From: Multivorans sp965232105
Lineage (GTDB): Bacteria; Acidobacteriota; Thermoanaerobaculia; Multivoradales; Multivoraceae
Direction of reading: 5' to 3'
Assembly: GCA_965232105.1 (NCBI GenBank)
Contig: OZ246956.1
Coordinates: forward strand, 2,108,001 to 2,172,000
DNA: 64,000 nucleotides
Shown: piece after piece, positions 1 to 7,508 of the stretch
Position numbering within the stretch: position 1 is the stretch's first letter
Layout of the letters: every line of letters starts with the position of its first letter
The notes under the pieces: generated by a model
Told to the model about the DNA's origin: nothing
The model's input: the letters and a program-made list of their open reading frames with translations, nothing else
Databases searched by the model: none
Program-made: the position numbers and the translations under genes

Positions 1-607
1 GGCGGATCTCGCCGACATCGTTGGTGAGGTCCCTGCCGGAGCCGATCGCGTCGAACTCGTCGAAAAAGTAGATGCCACGGGTGCGGTGCGTGGCATCGAA
101 GACTTGGCGCAGCTTGGCGGCGGTTTCGCCCATGAAGCGGGTGATGAGGCCGTCGAGGCGGACCTGAAGAAGAGCGAGGCCGAGTTCGCCGGCGAGCACG
201 GACGCGGTCATGGTCTTGCCTGTGCCTGGGGGACCGACGAGCAGGAGCTTGCGGCGCGGGAAGAGGCCGTGATCGAGGATCCGCCCGGCGACACGCTGCT
301 CACGGATGACGCGCTGTAGCTGTCTCGCAAGCTCCGGCTCAACGATCATGTCCGAAAGGCGGCTCGTGGGATTGGACACTTCGAGGAGATTGGCGAGCTC
401 GCCGCGCGGCTGGCTGATGGAGACGAGGGAGGCTGTGCCACGTTGTCGCTTGGCCTCGTCAATGGCCTTCCGCAGATCGGTCGCCAGCTTGCCGTGGCCG
501 AGACGAGCTTCGTGCGCGGCGACTTGCATGGCAACCGAGAGGAAGCGGTCGTCGTCGCCGTCGGCGTAGGACTGGATTAGGGCCTTGAGCTGGCTGCCGC
601 TGGCCAT
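1..607 (-). CDS. AAA+ ATPase, C-terminus cut by window edge
   Basis: ATP-dependent AAA+ enzyme; only the N-terminal 202 residues lie in the window. The minus-strand translation from the ATG at 607 begins MASGSQLKALIQSYADGDDD, a short helical domain, and continues to a Walker A motif VGPPGTGKT (about residues 124-132) and a Walker B segment GIYFFDEFDAIG (about 178-189). Seen: a single classical AAA core of the FtsH/katanin-like kind with no transmembrane segment before it. Known: small soluble AAA ATPases with this kind of N-terminus are often found next to a subtilisin-like protease gene, which I recall from family context. That partner would lie beyond the left edge, so it cannot be confirmed here. 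The substrate is unknown. Confidence 0.85.
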   Translation of the reverse strand, partial: MASGSQLKALIQSYADGDDDRFLSVAMQVAAHEARLGHGKLATDLRKAIDEAKRQRGTASLVSISQPRGELANLLEVSNPTSRLSDMIVEPELARQLQRVIREQRVAGRILDHGLFPRRKLLLVGPPGTGKTMTASVLAGELGLALLQVRLDGLITRFMGETAAKLRQVFDATHRTRGIYFFDEFDAIGSGRDLTNDVGEIR

Positions 608-1103
608 TCAGGTTCCTGGAAGGCGAACTCGCAACCGGATCTCATACGCTAAGCACAGAAGCGTGAGATCGGTCATCCGTGCGCGAAGCGAACGCGACAG
701 AGCTTGGCGAAGGCGGGGCATGAGACTCCGTTCACCGTGTATGTGTGAACAGTAGCGCATTGGGGCACACTGGGAAAGTCTTGGCCGTGGCGCTGGGGCG
801 AGGTGAGGGTGGGCGGAGTTTTCCGTCAGGGTTCGACGCCTAGTCCGGTGGGCGGCCGGGTCTCGGTGCGCTTCGGGCCTCGATGCGGACCCGGTCAATC
901 TGCTGATAGTCTCGCCCCGGTGCGCGAGAGTGACGAGTGTTCAGTGGCGGTCAGCTCCGGGTGCCTGAGATCCAAGTCATGAGGTACGCGAGCTGGCCGG
1001 ACAACGCGTCCCTGCCGCTCGTGGAAAAGGCGCTGCCGGACCTCGGTGAGGAGTTCGTCGCCTGTCAAGCGGCGCGGCGGTAGTCGTTTCGCGACGTAGT
1101 TGC
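608..1103. other. Gene-free stretch
   Basis: About 495 bases between the divergent AAA+ ATPase and the HupE-like gene. The only open frame with any appeal is a short plus-strand one at about 934-1083, ending in residues ALPDLGEEFVACQAARR. It has no recognisable family and no clear ribosome-binding site, so I do not call it a gene. Promoters for both flanking genes should lie here, but no convincing -35/-10 pair was seen. Confidence 0.5.
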
Positions 1104-1796
1104 ATGAGCCGTCGCCGGATCATGACCAAGGCGGCTTTGCTGGCGCTGGCCGCGCTGTTTCTCGCTTCCGGTCTGTGGGCCCACGGCGTCGCCGACCAGG
1201 ACGAGCTCTTCCTGACGAACAACGAGGGCCTGGCGGTCGGGCCCTACATGTACCTGGGCGCCAAGCACATGGTCACCGGGTACGACCATCTCGCGTTTCT
1301 GGCGGGGGTCATCTTCTTCCTCTATCGGTTCCGCGACGTAGCGCTCTACGTCACGCTGTTCGCCGTGGGTCACAGCGTCACCCTGCTGGTCGGCGTCCTC
1401 GGCGGCATCCACGCGAACCCGTTTCTCATCGACGCAATCGTCGGCCTGTCGGTGGCGTACAAGGCGTTCGAGAACCTGGGTGGTTTTCGTGCTCTGGGGG
1501 TCAGGATCGACACGCGGGCGGCCGTGCTCGTGTTCGGCCTGTTCCACGGCTTCGGTCTGGCGACCAAGCTGCAGCCGGTGGAGATCTCGGGCAGCGGCCT
1601 GGTGGGCAACATCGTCTCCTTCAACGTGGGCGTCGAGCTCGGGCAGTTCGCCGCCCTCGCCATCATTCTGCTGAGCTTCAACCTGTGGCGGGCCAGCGGC
1701 CGTTTCCAGTCTCACGGTTTCGCGGCCAACGCGGCACTGATGACGGTCGGCTTTCTGCTCGTCGCCTACCAGTTGACGGGGTACTTCTTGTCATGA
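1104..1796 (+). CDS. HupE/UreJ-like membrane protein
   Basis: Integral membrane protein of the HupE/UreJ superfamily, whose members are associated with transition-metal (nickel/cobalt) transport or accessory roles. The 230 residues start with a signal-like hydrophobic stretch ending near LWAHG, followed by about six membrane helices. Conserved polar residues sit in helices: GYDHL (D61, H62), VGHS (H90) and GLFHGF (H148), as expected for metal-contacting positions in this family. A second in-frame ATG at 1122 gives a cleaner signal peptide and may be the true start. No hydrogenase or urease genes are nearby, so the substrate is open. A membrane-anchored protein often seen with such genes lies 6 kb downstream (7509-8129). 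Confidence 0.85.
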   Translation: MSRRRIMTKAALLALAALFLASGLWAHGVADQDELFLTNNEGLAVGPYMYLGAKHMVTGYDHLAFLAGVIFFLYRFRDVALYVTLFAVGHSVTLLVGVLGGIHANPFLIDAIVGLSVAYKAFENLGGFRALGVRIDTRAAVLVFGLFHGFGLATKLQPVEISGSGLVGNIVSFNVGVELGQFAALAIILLSFNLWRASGRFQSHGFAANAALMTVGFLLVAYQLTGYFLS

Positions 1797-1837
1797 AGGA
1801 CGACAGGGTTCTGGAGGGCTGCTGGATACCCTCGTAG

Positions 1838-1924
1838 CCTGCCCTCGGCAGGATGGCGACCCGGATCGAGGCGGCCCGCCAGTTGAACTACTCGGTGTGC
1901 GCCAAGATCGACACCGGCTTCCGG
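1838..1924 (+). pseudogene. Acyl-CoA dehydrogenase fragment
   Basis: A short stretch between the HupE-like gene and the P450 translates in one frame (from 1853) as MATRIEAARQLNYSVCAKID. This closely resembles the C-terminal-domain helix of acyl-CoA dehydrogenases, where MATRIEAARxL is a familiar motif. The frame is closed by a stop just upstream and loses similarity about 22 residues later, running out of frame into the P450 leader. Seen: the motif and its limits. Inferred: the remains of a deleted acyl-CoA dehydrogenase gene. The match is short and comes from memory rather than a search. Confidence 0.4.
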
Positions 1925-1988
1925 CCCATCCTCCGCCGAGACTCTCGACCAAATGATCCGACTTCACCTCCTCTAAGGGGAAACCGAC

Positions 1989-3233
1989 GTGTCCGAGAAC
2001 GTGAACCTGCTCGATCCCGATCTGTTCCCGCGGGGCAGCGGTCCGCCGCACGAGGTATTCAACGAATGGCGCCGGGACGACCCGGTGCACTGGAACCCGC
2101 CGAATCCGGACTACCCGCCGCCGGGCAGGTCGCTGCCGACCAGTGGATTCTGGGTGCTCACCCGCTACGAGGACGTGGCGAACGTGTCGCGCAACCAGAG
2201 GGTCTTCTCCTCTCATCCGGGCGGGCCGATCATCTGGGACTTCGAAGGCGAGCAACTGGAGCGGCAGCAGGCCGGCATCATGGGGATGACGCTCGAGCGG
2301 CATCGCAAGGTGCGACGGCTGGTCGTGCCTCCCTTCACGCGCAGCGAACTGGAGGCGTTCCAGCCCGACATCGACGCGGTCGCGCAGGAGATCGTCGACG
2401 AGGTGGCTGCGGCCGGCGAGTGCGAGTTCGTTTTCGACGTGGCCTCGAAGCTGCCCGTGTACACGTTCTGCAGTCTGACCGGCGTAGCGACGGAGCAGCG
2501 GGACATGGTCGCCAAGCTCGGCAACCTGAACGCCGACGTCGAGAACTGGGGAAGCCCGGAGGAGGGGGATCTCCTGATGGGGCTGTTCCAGATGGCGGCG
2601 GGCATCACGGAACAGAAGCGCCGGCAGCCGGACGGCTCGTTGATGAGCCGTTTGGCCAACGCCGAGATGGAGGGCGAGAGCCTGGATCCGCTCACCCTGA
2701 ACATGTTCTTCGTCACGATGTCGATCGCGGGACACGAGACGACGCGCGGTACGGCCGCCCACTTCATCCGGTTGATGAACGAGCACCCGGATCAGTACGA
2801 CATGGTGTGTTCCGATCCCGACCGCTACCTGCCGAACGCCATCGAGGAGGTGCTGCGCTACGCGCCGCCGGTGGTCAAGTTCCGCCGCACCGTTACCGAG
2901 GAGGTGGAACTGCGCGGCAGGAAGCTCAAGGTCGGCGACAAGATCTACCTCTCCTACCCCGCGGCGAACCGCGATCCCGAGATGTTCCCCGATCCCGACC
3001 GGTTCGACATCACGAGGAAGAACGCCGCGCGCCACCTGGCGTTCGGCATCGGCCCGCGCGCCTGCATCGGCGCTCGCCTGGCGCGGATGCAGCTCTACTC
3101 GCTGCTCAAGGAGATGATCGCGCGCATGGCCGACATCCGCCACGGAGAGATCGAACGGATGCGCTCGATCTGGTTCGACGCGATCATCCGGATGCCCGTG
3201 ACTTACACGGCGGAGACCTTCGAGACTCCTTGA
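1989..3233 (+). CDS. Cytochrome P450
   Basis: Soluble bacterial cytochrome P450 of 414 residues, the usual length. It would hydroxylate an organic substrate using electrons from a ferredoxin system not present here. The I-helix oxygen-activation motif AGHETT is at 247-252, the K-helix ExxR is at 287-290 (within EEVLR), and the haem loop FGIGPRACIG carries the ligand Cys359. The GTG start at 1989 is supported by a TAAGGGGA ribosome-binding site about 8 bases upstream. The N-terminal style and the loop sequences resemble steroid/terpene-type bacterial P450s, but the substrate cannot be read from sequence. It is flanked upstream by an acyl-CoA dehydrogenase remnant, which would suit a lipid or steroid catabolic setting that has since decayed. 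Downstream is a gene-free stretch holding a palindromic repeat. Confidence 0.93.
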   Translation: MSENVNLLDPDLFPRGSGPPHEVFNEWRRDDPVHWNPPNPDYPPPGRSLPTSGFWVLTRYEDVANVSRNQRVFSSHPGGPIIWDFEGEQLERQQAGIMGMTLERHRKVRRLVVPPFTRSELEAFQPDIDAVAQEIVDEVAAAGECEFVFDVASKLPVYTFCSLTGVATEQRDMVAKLGNLNADVENWGSPEEGDLLMGLFQMAAGITEQKRRQPDGSLMSRLANAEMEGESLDPLTLNMFFVTMSIAGHETTRGTAAHFIRLMNEHPDQYDMVCSDPDRYLPNAIEEVLRYAPPVVKFRRTVTEEVELRGRKLKVGDKIYLSYPAANRDPEMFPDPDRFDITRKNAARHLAFGIGPRACIGARLARMQLYSLLKEMIARMADIRHGEIERMRSIWFDAIIRMPVTYTAETFETP

Positions 3234-3648
3234 ACAGGCGTAGCCTCTCCAGTTGAGGCAAGTTCCGCCTACTGGGTGCGCCGGCCTGCCATCCGTGCGC
3301 CCGCTGACGGTCGCACGGACTGGTTCGCGGGTGGCGCGGGGCGCCGCCCGGGTTCTGGCGGGCATCCGGTCCGGCCTTCAGCCTCGTCGGTCTGAGGCGA
3401 AGCCTCGCTGGCGCTAGTAACGTTAGCGAGTACAGGCCCTCATGACCGCCAGCGCCAAGTGGCAGCGGGTCAGCGGCCGCCGGTCGGCGCCGAGGTCGGA
3501 TTCCGGGCCGGAGAGAGTGATTCGTTCGCCATCTGGGTCTGCTTCAGGAGTGCGACCGATTGTCGCACGACTCTTGCACCACCGTGTCCGAAGGGTCTCT
3601 AGCCAGGCCAGGCTAGCCGTACCTGGCCGTAGAATGCGTACCACGCGC
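3234..3648. other. Gene-free stretch with palindromic repeat
   Basis: About 415 bases between the P450 and the 5' part of the split lysA. It contains the 99-bp repeat described separately. Just after it are a small hairpin (arms GAGGC and GCCTC around 3393-3405) and a near-palindrome around 3411-3427. No gene is evident. Confidence 0.5.
3271..3369 (-). repeat. Two-hairpin dispersed repeat, copy A
   Basis: On the minus strand this 99-base stretch aligns with 61532-61630 (plus strand) at about 88 of 99 positions by hand count, without gaps. Each copy holds two hairpins. The first has arms close to GGGTGGCGC and GCGCCACCC (one mismatch here). The second has 12-bp arms beginning TCCG and ending CGGA around a TCAG loop. 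This copy lies between genes. It resembles REP/BIME-type or protein-inserting palindromic elements in style, but I recognise no named family. Confidence 0.85.
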
Positions 3649-3814
3649 ATGGCTGGATTCGACTTCTCTTCCGGCGGACAACCAGCCTGCGACGGCGTCG
3701 ACGTGGCGACGGTCGCGCACGCCGTGGGAACCCCGCTCTACCTGTACAGCGCAGCGCTGATCGTCGAGCGCTACCGGGAGCTGGAGGCAGCGTTCGGCGA
3801 CTACCCGCACCGGA
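3649..3814 (+). pseudogene. lysA: Diaminopimelate decarboxylase, 5' part (split by IS)
   Basis: The first 55 codons of diaminopimelate decarboxylase, the PLP enzyme that makes L-lysine from meso-diaminopimelate. The translation from ATG 3649 includes VGTPLYLYS and ALIVERYRELEAAFGDYPHR, the typical N-terminus before the PLP barrel. An in-frame ATG at 3634 is an alternative start. The frame is broken at 3815 by an IS256-family element. Removing the element and one copy of the 9-bp duplication joins this piece exactly in frame to 5194-6272 (...DYPHR-IHYALKAN...), giving about 414 residues, a normal family length. Confidence 0.9.
3806..3814. repeat. Target-site duplication, left copy
   Basis: The 9-mer CGCACCGGA directly precedes the left inverted repeat of the insertion sequence and recurs at 5185-5193 directly after the right one. 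IS256-family elements make 8-9-bp duplications. Confidence 0.93.
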
Positions 3815-3839
3815 GAGCTACTGCCAGAAGTTGTGGATC
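3815..3839 (+). repeat. IS left terminal inverted repeat
   Basis: 25-bp end beginning GAGCTACTGCC and ending GTTGTGGATC. It pairs with 5160-5184 read on the opposite strand, with four mismatches. Confidence 0.9.
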
Positions 3840-3922
3840 CGGTGATGCAGATCAGGCGGCGTATCCTCCTGGGTGTTCAACAAGACGCCCGGTCGGATGC
3901 CGGGAGAAAGGACACGCCGCCC

Positions 3923-5149
3923 ATGCTCAAGATAGTCGAAACCGCCTCGGAGGGGAACACCGTCGTGCCTCTCGACGAGCTTTTCCGCGAGGGCGCTCGC
4001 CGGATGCTGGTGGAGGCCCTGGAGGTGGAAGTCTCCGAGTACGTGGAGAGACACCGCGCGGAACGCGGGGAGGACGGCCGTGCACTGGTGGTGCGCAACG
4101 GCCGGGCCCGCGCGCGGCAGGTGACGATGGGCGCCGGCACGGTGGAGGTCAGGGCTCCCCGGGTCGACGACCGGCGGCCTGATCATCGCTTCACGAGCTC
4201 GATCCTGCCGCCGTACATGCGCCGCTCGCCGAAGGTCGAGGAGGTCCTGCCGGTGTTGTACCTGCGGGGTTTGTCGACAGGCGACTTCAAGGAAGCGCTC
4301 GGCGCCTTGCTGGGGGAGAAGGCCTCGGGCCTGTCTGCATCCAGCATCGCGCGGATGACCTCGTCGTGGGAGAAGGAGTACCGGTCCTTCCGGCAACGAG
4401 ACCTGAGCGCCGAGGACTACGTGTACGTGTGGGCGGACGGCGTGCATTTCCGGGTCCGTCTGGAGGACGATCGCCTGTGCACGCTGGTCCTGCTTGGCGT
4501 GCGCCGTGACGGGACCAAGGAGCTGATCGCGGTGGAGGACGGCTACCGGGAGAGCGCGGAGAGCTGGGCGAGCGTCCTGCGGGACCTGAAGCGCCGCGGC
4601 CTGCGAGCGCCAGTCCTGGCCATCGGCGACGGCGCCCTGGGCCTGTGGCGGGCGGTCCGCGACGTGTGGCCCGAAACCAGGGAGCAGAGATGCTGGGTGC
4701 ATCGGCTGAGGAACGTGCTGGACAAGCTGCCGAAGCGGCTGCAGGCCAAGGCCAAGAGGGCTCTGCACGAGATCATGTACGCGGAGTGCCGCGAGGATGC
4801 CGAGGCGGAGATCGAGAGTTTCGCCGAGGACTACGGCGCCAAGTACCCCAAGGCGGTCGAATCCCTGCAAAGGGACCAGGACTGCCTGCTCAGCTTCTTC
4901 GACTTCCCGGCCGAGCACTGGCAGCACCTGCGCACCACCAACGCAGTCGAATCGACGTTTGCCACCGTCAAGCTGCGGCAGCGGGTCACCAAGGGCGCCG
5001 GGTCACGCACCAAGGCCCTGCTGATGGCCTTCAAGCTGCTCGACATGGCGCAGAAACGCTGGCGACGAGTCAACGCCCCGCACCTCGTTGCTCTGGTCAG
5101 AGAAGGAGTACCATTCACCGACGGAACTCAGGTCAGGAACGCTGCCTGA
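3923..5149 (+). CDS. IS256-family (mutator) transposase
   Basis: DDE transposase that cuts and pastes the surrounding insertion sequence. The 408 residues from ATG 3923 start MLKIVETASEGNTVVPLDEL, the standard N-terminus of this family. A GAGAAAGGA site lies about 10 bases upstream. The frame is open back to an ATG at 3833 near the left end, but this adds a non-family leader. The catalytic triad is visible as D172 (ADGVHF), D236 (AIGDGALG) and E343 (NAVES), with the usual C/H motif CWVHRLRNVL (257-266) between D and E. No frameshift or stop was seen, so the enzyme looks functional. Its 3' end overlaps, in another frame, the open frame that runs into the catalytic half of lysA. Confidence 0.96.
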   Translation: MLKIVETASEGNTVVPLDELFREGARRMLVEALEVEVSEYVERHRAERGEDGRALVVRNGRARARQVTMGAGTVEVRAPRVDDRRPDHRFTSSILPPYMRRSPKVEEVLPVLYLRGLSTGDFKEALGALLGEKASGLSASSIARMTSSWEKEYRSFRQRDLSAEDYVYVWADGVHFRVRLEDDRLCTLVLLGVRRDGTKELIAVEDGYRESAESWASVLRDLKRRGLRAPVLAIGDGALGLWRAVRDVWPETREQRCWVHRLRNVLDKLPKRLQAKAKRALHEIMYAECREDAEAEIESFAEDYGAKYPKAVESLQRDQDCLLSFFDFPAEHWQHLRTTNAVESTFATVKLRQRVTKGAGSRTKALLMAFKLLDMAQKRWRRVNAPHLVALVREGVPFTDGTQVRNAA

Positions 5150-5159
5150 TCAAATCGCC

Positions 5160-5184
5160 GATCCACAACTTTCGGCAATACCTC
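5160..5184 (-). repeat. IS right terminal inverted repeat
   Basis: 25-bp right end; read on the minus strand it begins GAGGTATTGCC and ends GTTGTGGATC. Partner of 3815-3839. Confidence 0.9.
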
Positions 5185-5193
5185 CGCACCGGA
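5185..5193. repeat. Target-site duplication, right copy
   Basis: CGCACCGGA, identical to 3806-3814. It lies directly next to the right inverted repeat and belongs to the lysA reading frame. Confidence 0.93.
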
Positions 5194-6272
5194 TCCACTA
5201 CGCGCTGAAGGCGAACTCGACGCTCGGCATTGTCCGCCTGCTGCGCGAGGCGGGAAGCGCCGTCGACGCGAACTCCGGCGGGGAGATCGCGGTGGCCCTG
5301 AAAGCGGGCGCAACACCGGAGGACATCGTGTTCACGGGCGTCGGCAAGCCGGCGGCGGAACTCGAAGACGCCGTGCGTCTCGGCGTCGGCTCGATCAACG
5401 CGGAATCGGCGGGCGAACTGGACCGCATCGACCGGATCGCGGTGGCGCACGGCACGCGCGCCCGTGTGGCCGTGCGCCTGAATCCGGACATCGGCGCGGA
5501 CACGCATCCGGGTATCGCCACGGGCAGACGGTCGCACAAGTTCGGCGTGCCGATCCACGAGGCTCGCGCCGTCTGCCGGGACGCCGCCGCTCGCGACGGC
5601 CTGGACCTGGTCGGCGTCCACGCCCACGTGGGGTCGCAGATCACGAATCTCGACACGCTCCGCCGCAACGCCGACCTCGTCGTGCGTTTCACGCGGACGC
5701 TGGCAGCCGACGGTGTGCGCCTGGAGCACATCGACCTCGGCGGCGGGCTCGGCATTGCGTACGACGGCGCGGCAGCGCCGACCGCGGCCGAGTATGCGCG
5801 CGTACTTCTCGAAGCCGTCGCACCGACCGGATTGACGCTCGTCCTGGAGCCGGGACGCTGGATCGTGGGGCCCGCCGGTGCCCTGCTGGCAACCGTCGTG
5901 GACGTCAAGCCGCAGGGCGACGTACGGTACTTCGTTGTCCTCGACGCTGGCATGAGCGAGTTCCTGCGGCCCGCCCTCTACCACGCGGAGCACCGCCTGG
6001 AGCCTCTGACGGCCCGCTCGACGCCTGCGGTGACATGCGACGTCGTCGGACCGGTCTGCGAGACGAGCGACGTGATCGCGATGGGGCAATCGATGCCGCT
6101 GCCGCGAGTCGGCGACCTGATGTTGGTACGCGACGCAGGCGCCTACGGATCGACGATGGCGTCCAACTACAACCGCCGCCCGTTACCGGCCGAAGCGCTT
6201 GTCGCGGGAGGCGGGTGGCGGATCATCCGCCGCCGCCAGACGATCGATGATCTTGTCGCCTGCGAAGGCTGA
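5193..6272 (+). pseudogene. lysA: Diaminopimelate decarboxylase, catalytic 3' part
   Basis: The remaining 359 codons of the split lysA. They contain the PLP-binding lysine in IHYALKAN, the barrel motifs NSGGEI, HKFGVP, GVHAHVGSQI and the glycine-rich phosphate loop LGGGLG, then the C-terminal domain with LEPGRW and GPVCETSD. No stop or frameshift was found within it. The frame stays open upstream into the IS as far as a TTG at 5088, so a chimeric protein of 394 residues, with about 35 residues of IS-derived leader in place of the native first 55, is possible. Whether this would be expressed or active is unknown. If the lineage makes its own lysine, either this chimera, a second gene or an uninterrupted subpopulation must supply the activity. 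Confidence 0.9.
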
Positions 6273-6766
6273 CGACCAGGGCCGCGAACCCGAACGGGCG
6301 GCAGAAGCAACCTCCGCCGTCCCGCTGCTCAGCCCCGGCCAGGCGTCATCGACCCCGACGACGCCCTCTGCGCGCAACCTTGTCGCCGGGGCCGCCGCGG
6401 ACCCTCAGCGCCAGACCGATTGTGGCTGCGATCAGCAGCGTTCCCTTCGTCCTTTGGGATCATCTGCATATCAGGATTGCTCGCTTTCGAGGGGATCCGC
6501 CTACCCGAAGTAAGAGAACGGCCCGGCCACGGAGAGACGCAACAGTCCTCGCATGAGGGGGTGTCTATTCCAACCCTACGCCGAACAGGTCGCGGTGCCG
6601 TGGCGGGCCGATCTGGAACAGCGTAACAGGTTGCCGCCCGGCCCCTTCGCTGCTACGCGCCTCGGCGTCTATTCCAACCTACGGCCGAGGTCGGTCGCGG
6701 ATGACCCGCTTGCCGACAGGGTCCGAGGATGTGTGTGAGAGTTGGCATGCCGAACCGCCCGGGGGC
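6273..6766. other. Gene-free stretch with short direct repeat
   Basis: About 490 bases downstream of lysA with no supported gene. A GTCTATTCCAACC core with similar flanks occurs twice, at about 6561-6595 and 6665-6700. Its meaning is unclear. Confidence 0.4.
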
Positions 6767-6943
6767 GTGTCGTTGGCGAAGACTGCCGTGTACGTCCTTG
6801 CGGCCGCGGCCGTTATCTACAAGTACGCATCTTCGGACGATGACGAGAAGAATAGGATCGCTGCTGCGGCTCTTGCTGCTCTGGCGTCAGCCACACTTCT
6901 AGAAAAGGCGATGAATGAAGCCTGTAAGGCCTTTGGCCACTAG
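6767..6943 (+). CDS. Small putative membrane protein
   Basis: Unrecognised small protein, 58 residues from a GTG at 6767. It starts VSLAKTAVYVLAAAAVIYKY, which would be one membrane segment, then a charged SSDDDEKNR turn and an alanine-rich helix. The start is a guess: the frame is open back to 6701 and no strong ribosome-binding site was seen. It overlaps the next small gene by 29 bases, which suggests a pair. Less GC-rich than its neighbours. The function is unknown, and it could be a chance frame. Confidence 0.35.
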   Translation: MSLAKTAVYVLAAAAVIYKYASSDDDEKNRIAAAALAALASATLLEKAMNEACKAFGH

Positions 6944-7124
6944 AGCCGTCGGGTTTGCGATACCGGCGCTGCTTGGCGGCGCGCTGTTCTCAGGGGGGGC
7001 TATCGTTTTCCGTGGCGGCTCTATGTCAACCGGCACGCTGATAGTGCTAGGGACGGTAAGCGCGCTGCTGGTGGCGATGGCCGTTTACTGGTGGCGCCAG
7101 GCTTTCGCTAACTGGTCTCGGTAG
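6915..7124 (+). CDS. Small two-helix membrane protein
   Basis: Unrecognised 69-residue protein from ATG 6915, preceded by AAAAGG about 7 bases upstream. Two hydrophobic segments are visible, AIPALLGGALFSGGAIVF and LIVLGTVSALLVAMAVYW, followed by a basic tail. The start overlaps the end of the preceding small frame, so the two may be co-translated. No family recognised. A strong hairpin follows at 7164. Confidence 0.4.
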   Translation: MKPVRPLATRAVGFAIPALLGGALFSGGAIVFRGGSMSTGTLIVLGTVSALLVAMAVYWWRQAFANWSR

Positions 7125-7163
7125 AGCGGTTGCCAGGGCGGACCTGCGCCACCCGCTTGGGGA

Positions 7164-7207
7164 GCGTCACACCTACGGGCAGAGGGCATTGCCCGTAGGT
7201 GTGACGC
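7164..7207. repeat. Perfect 18-bp inverted repeat (hairpin)
   Basis: Arms 7164-7181 (GCGTCACACCTACGGGCA) and 7190-7207 are exact reverse complements around an 8-base loop. No T-run follows on either strand, so this is not a standard intrinsic terminator. It could be a terminator aided by other factors, a recombination site or the end of a mobile element. Confidence 0.9.
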
Positions 7208-7350
7208 CCGATTCCAACTCGTGCTGAGGCGCATTCGGGGTTTCGAACCCGGGCTGTTCACCGGTCATGAGGCGGAGGCCTTGGGCGGGAGCGTTGTCCA
7301 CTGAGCTGGACTGGCTAGTCTCTGCGCCGTGCGAGTTCGTCTAAACTCGT

Positions 7351-7386
7351 AGTTGTGGGCACTCTGACAGTTGTGGGCGTTCTGAT
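7351..7386. repeat. 18-bp tandem duplication
   Basis: Two adjacent 18-bp units, 7351-7368 and 7369-7386, share AGTTGTGGGC and TCTGA and match at 15 of 18 positions. Such paired repeats occur near the ends of some insertion sequences, but no transposase remnant was recognised here. Confidence 0.7.
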
Positions 7387-7508
7387 GTCGTCCTCTTCTG
7401 GCGCCGAGTTCCCATCGGCCGCAGGGACCAGGAAGGGGACACCATGCGACGACACGGATTGAAGTGCTTTACTTTCAGATACTTATACCATATGGGTCGT
7501 TGCTTGTG

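Larger units (their letters stand above)
3815..5184 (+). mobile_element. Complete IS256-family insertion sequence, 1,370 bp
   Basis: A full insertion sequence: 25-bp imperfect terminal inverted repeats (3815-3839 and 5160-5184, 21 of 25 matching, both with GTTGTGGATC at the inner end), one transposase gene on the plus strand and perfect 9-bp target duplications. It interrupts lysA after codon 55. The intact ends, duplication and transposase suggest a recent, possibly still active insertion. Confidence 0.95.
7125..7508. other. Gene-free stretch with hairpin and tandem repeat
   Basis: About 385 bases with no gene. It contains the perfect 18-bp hairpin at 7164-7207, a tRNA-like but broken sequence on the minus strand around 7228-7315, and an 18-bp tandem duplication at 7351-7386. 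The density of repeats suggests a remnant of a mobile element or an integration site. Confidence 0.45.

Noticed and set aside
934..1083. Short open frame upstream of the HupE-like gene
   Set aside because: No family, no ribosome-binding site and too short to support.
7228..7315. tRNA-like sequence on the minus strand with GGGTTCGAAACCC and AGCTCAGTGGACAACGC
   Set aside because: The T-arm is good but the D-stem does not pair and no anticodon stem forms, so it is not a functional tRNA. It may be a remnant or chance.
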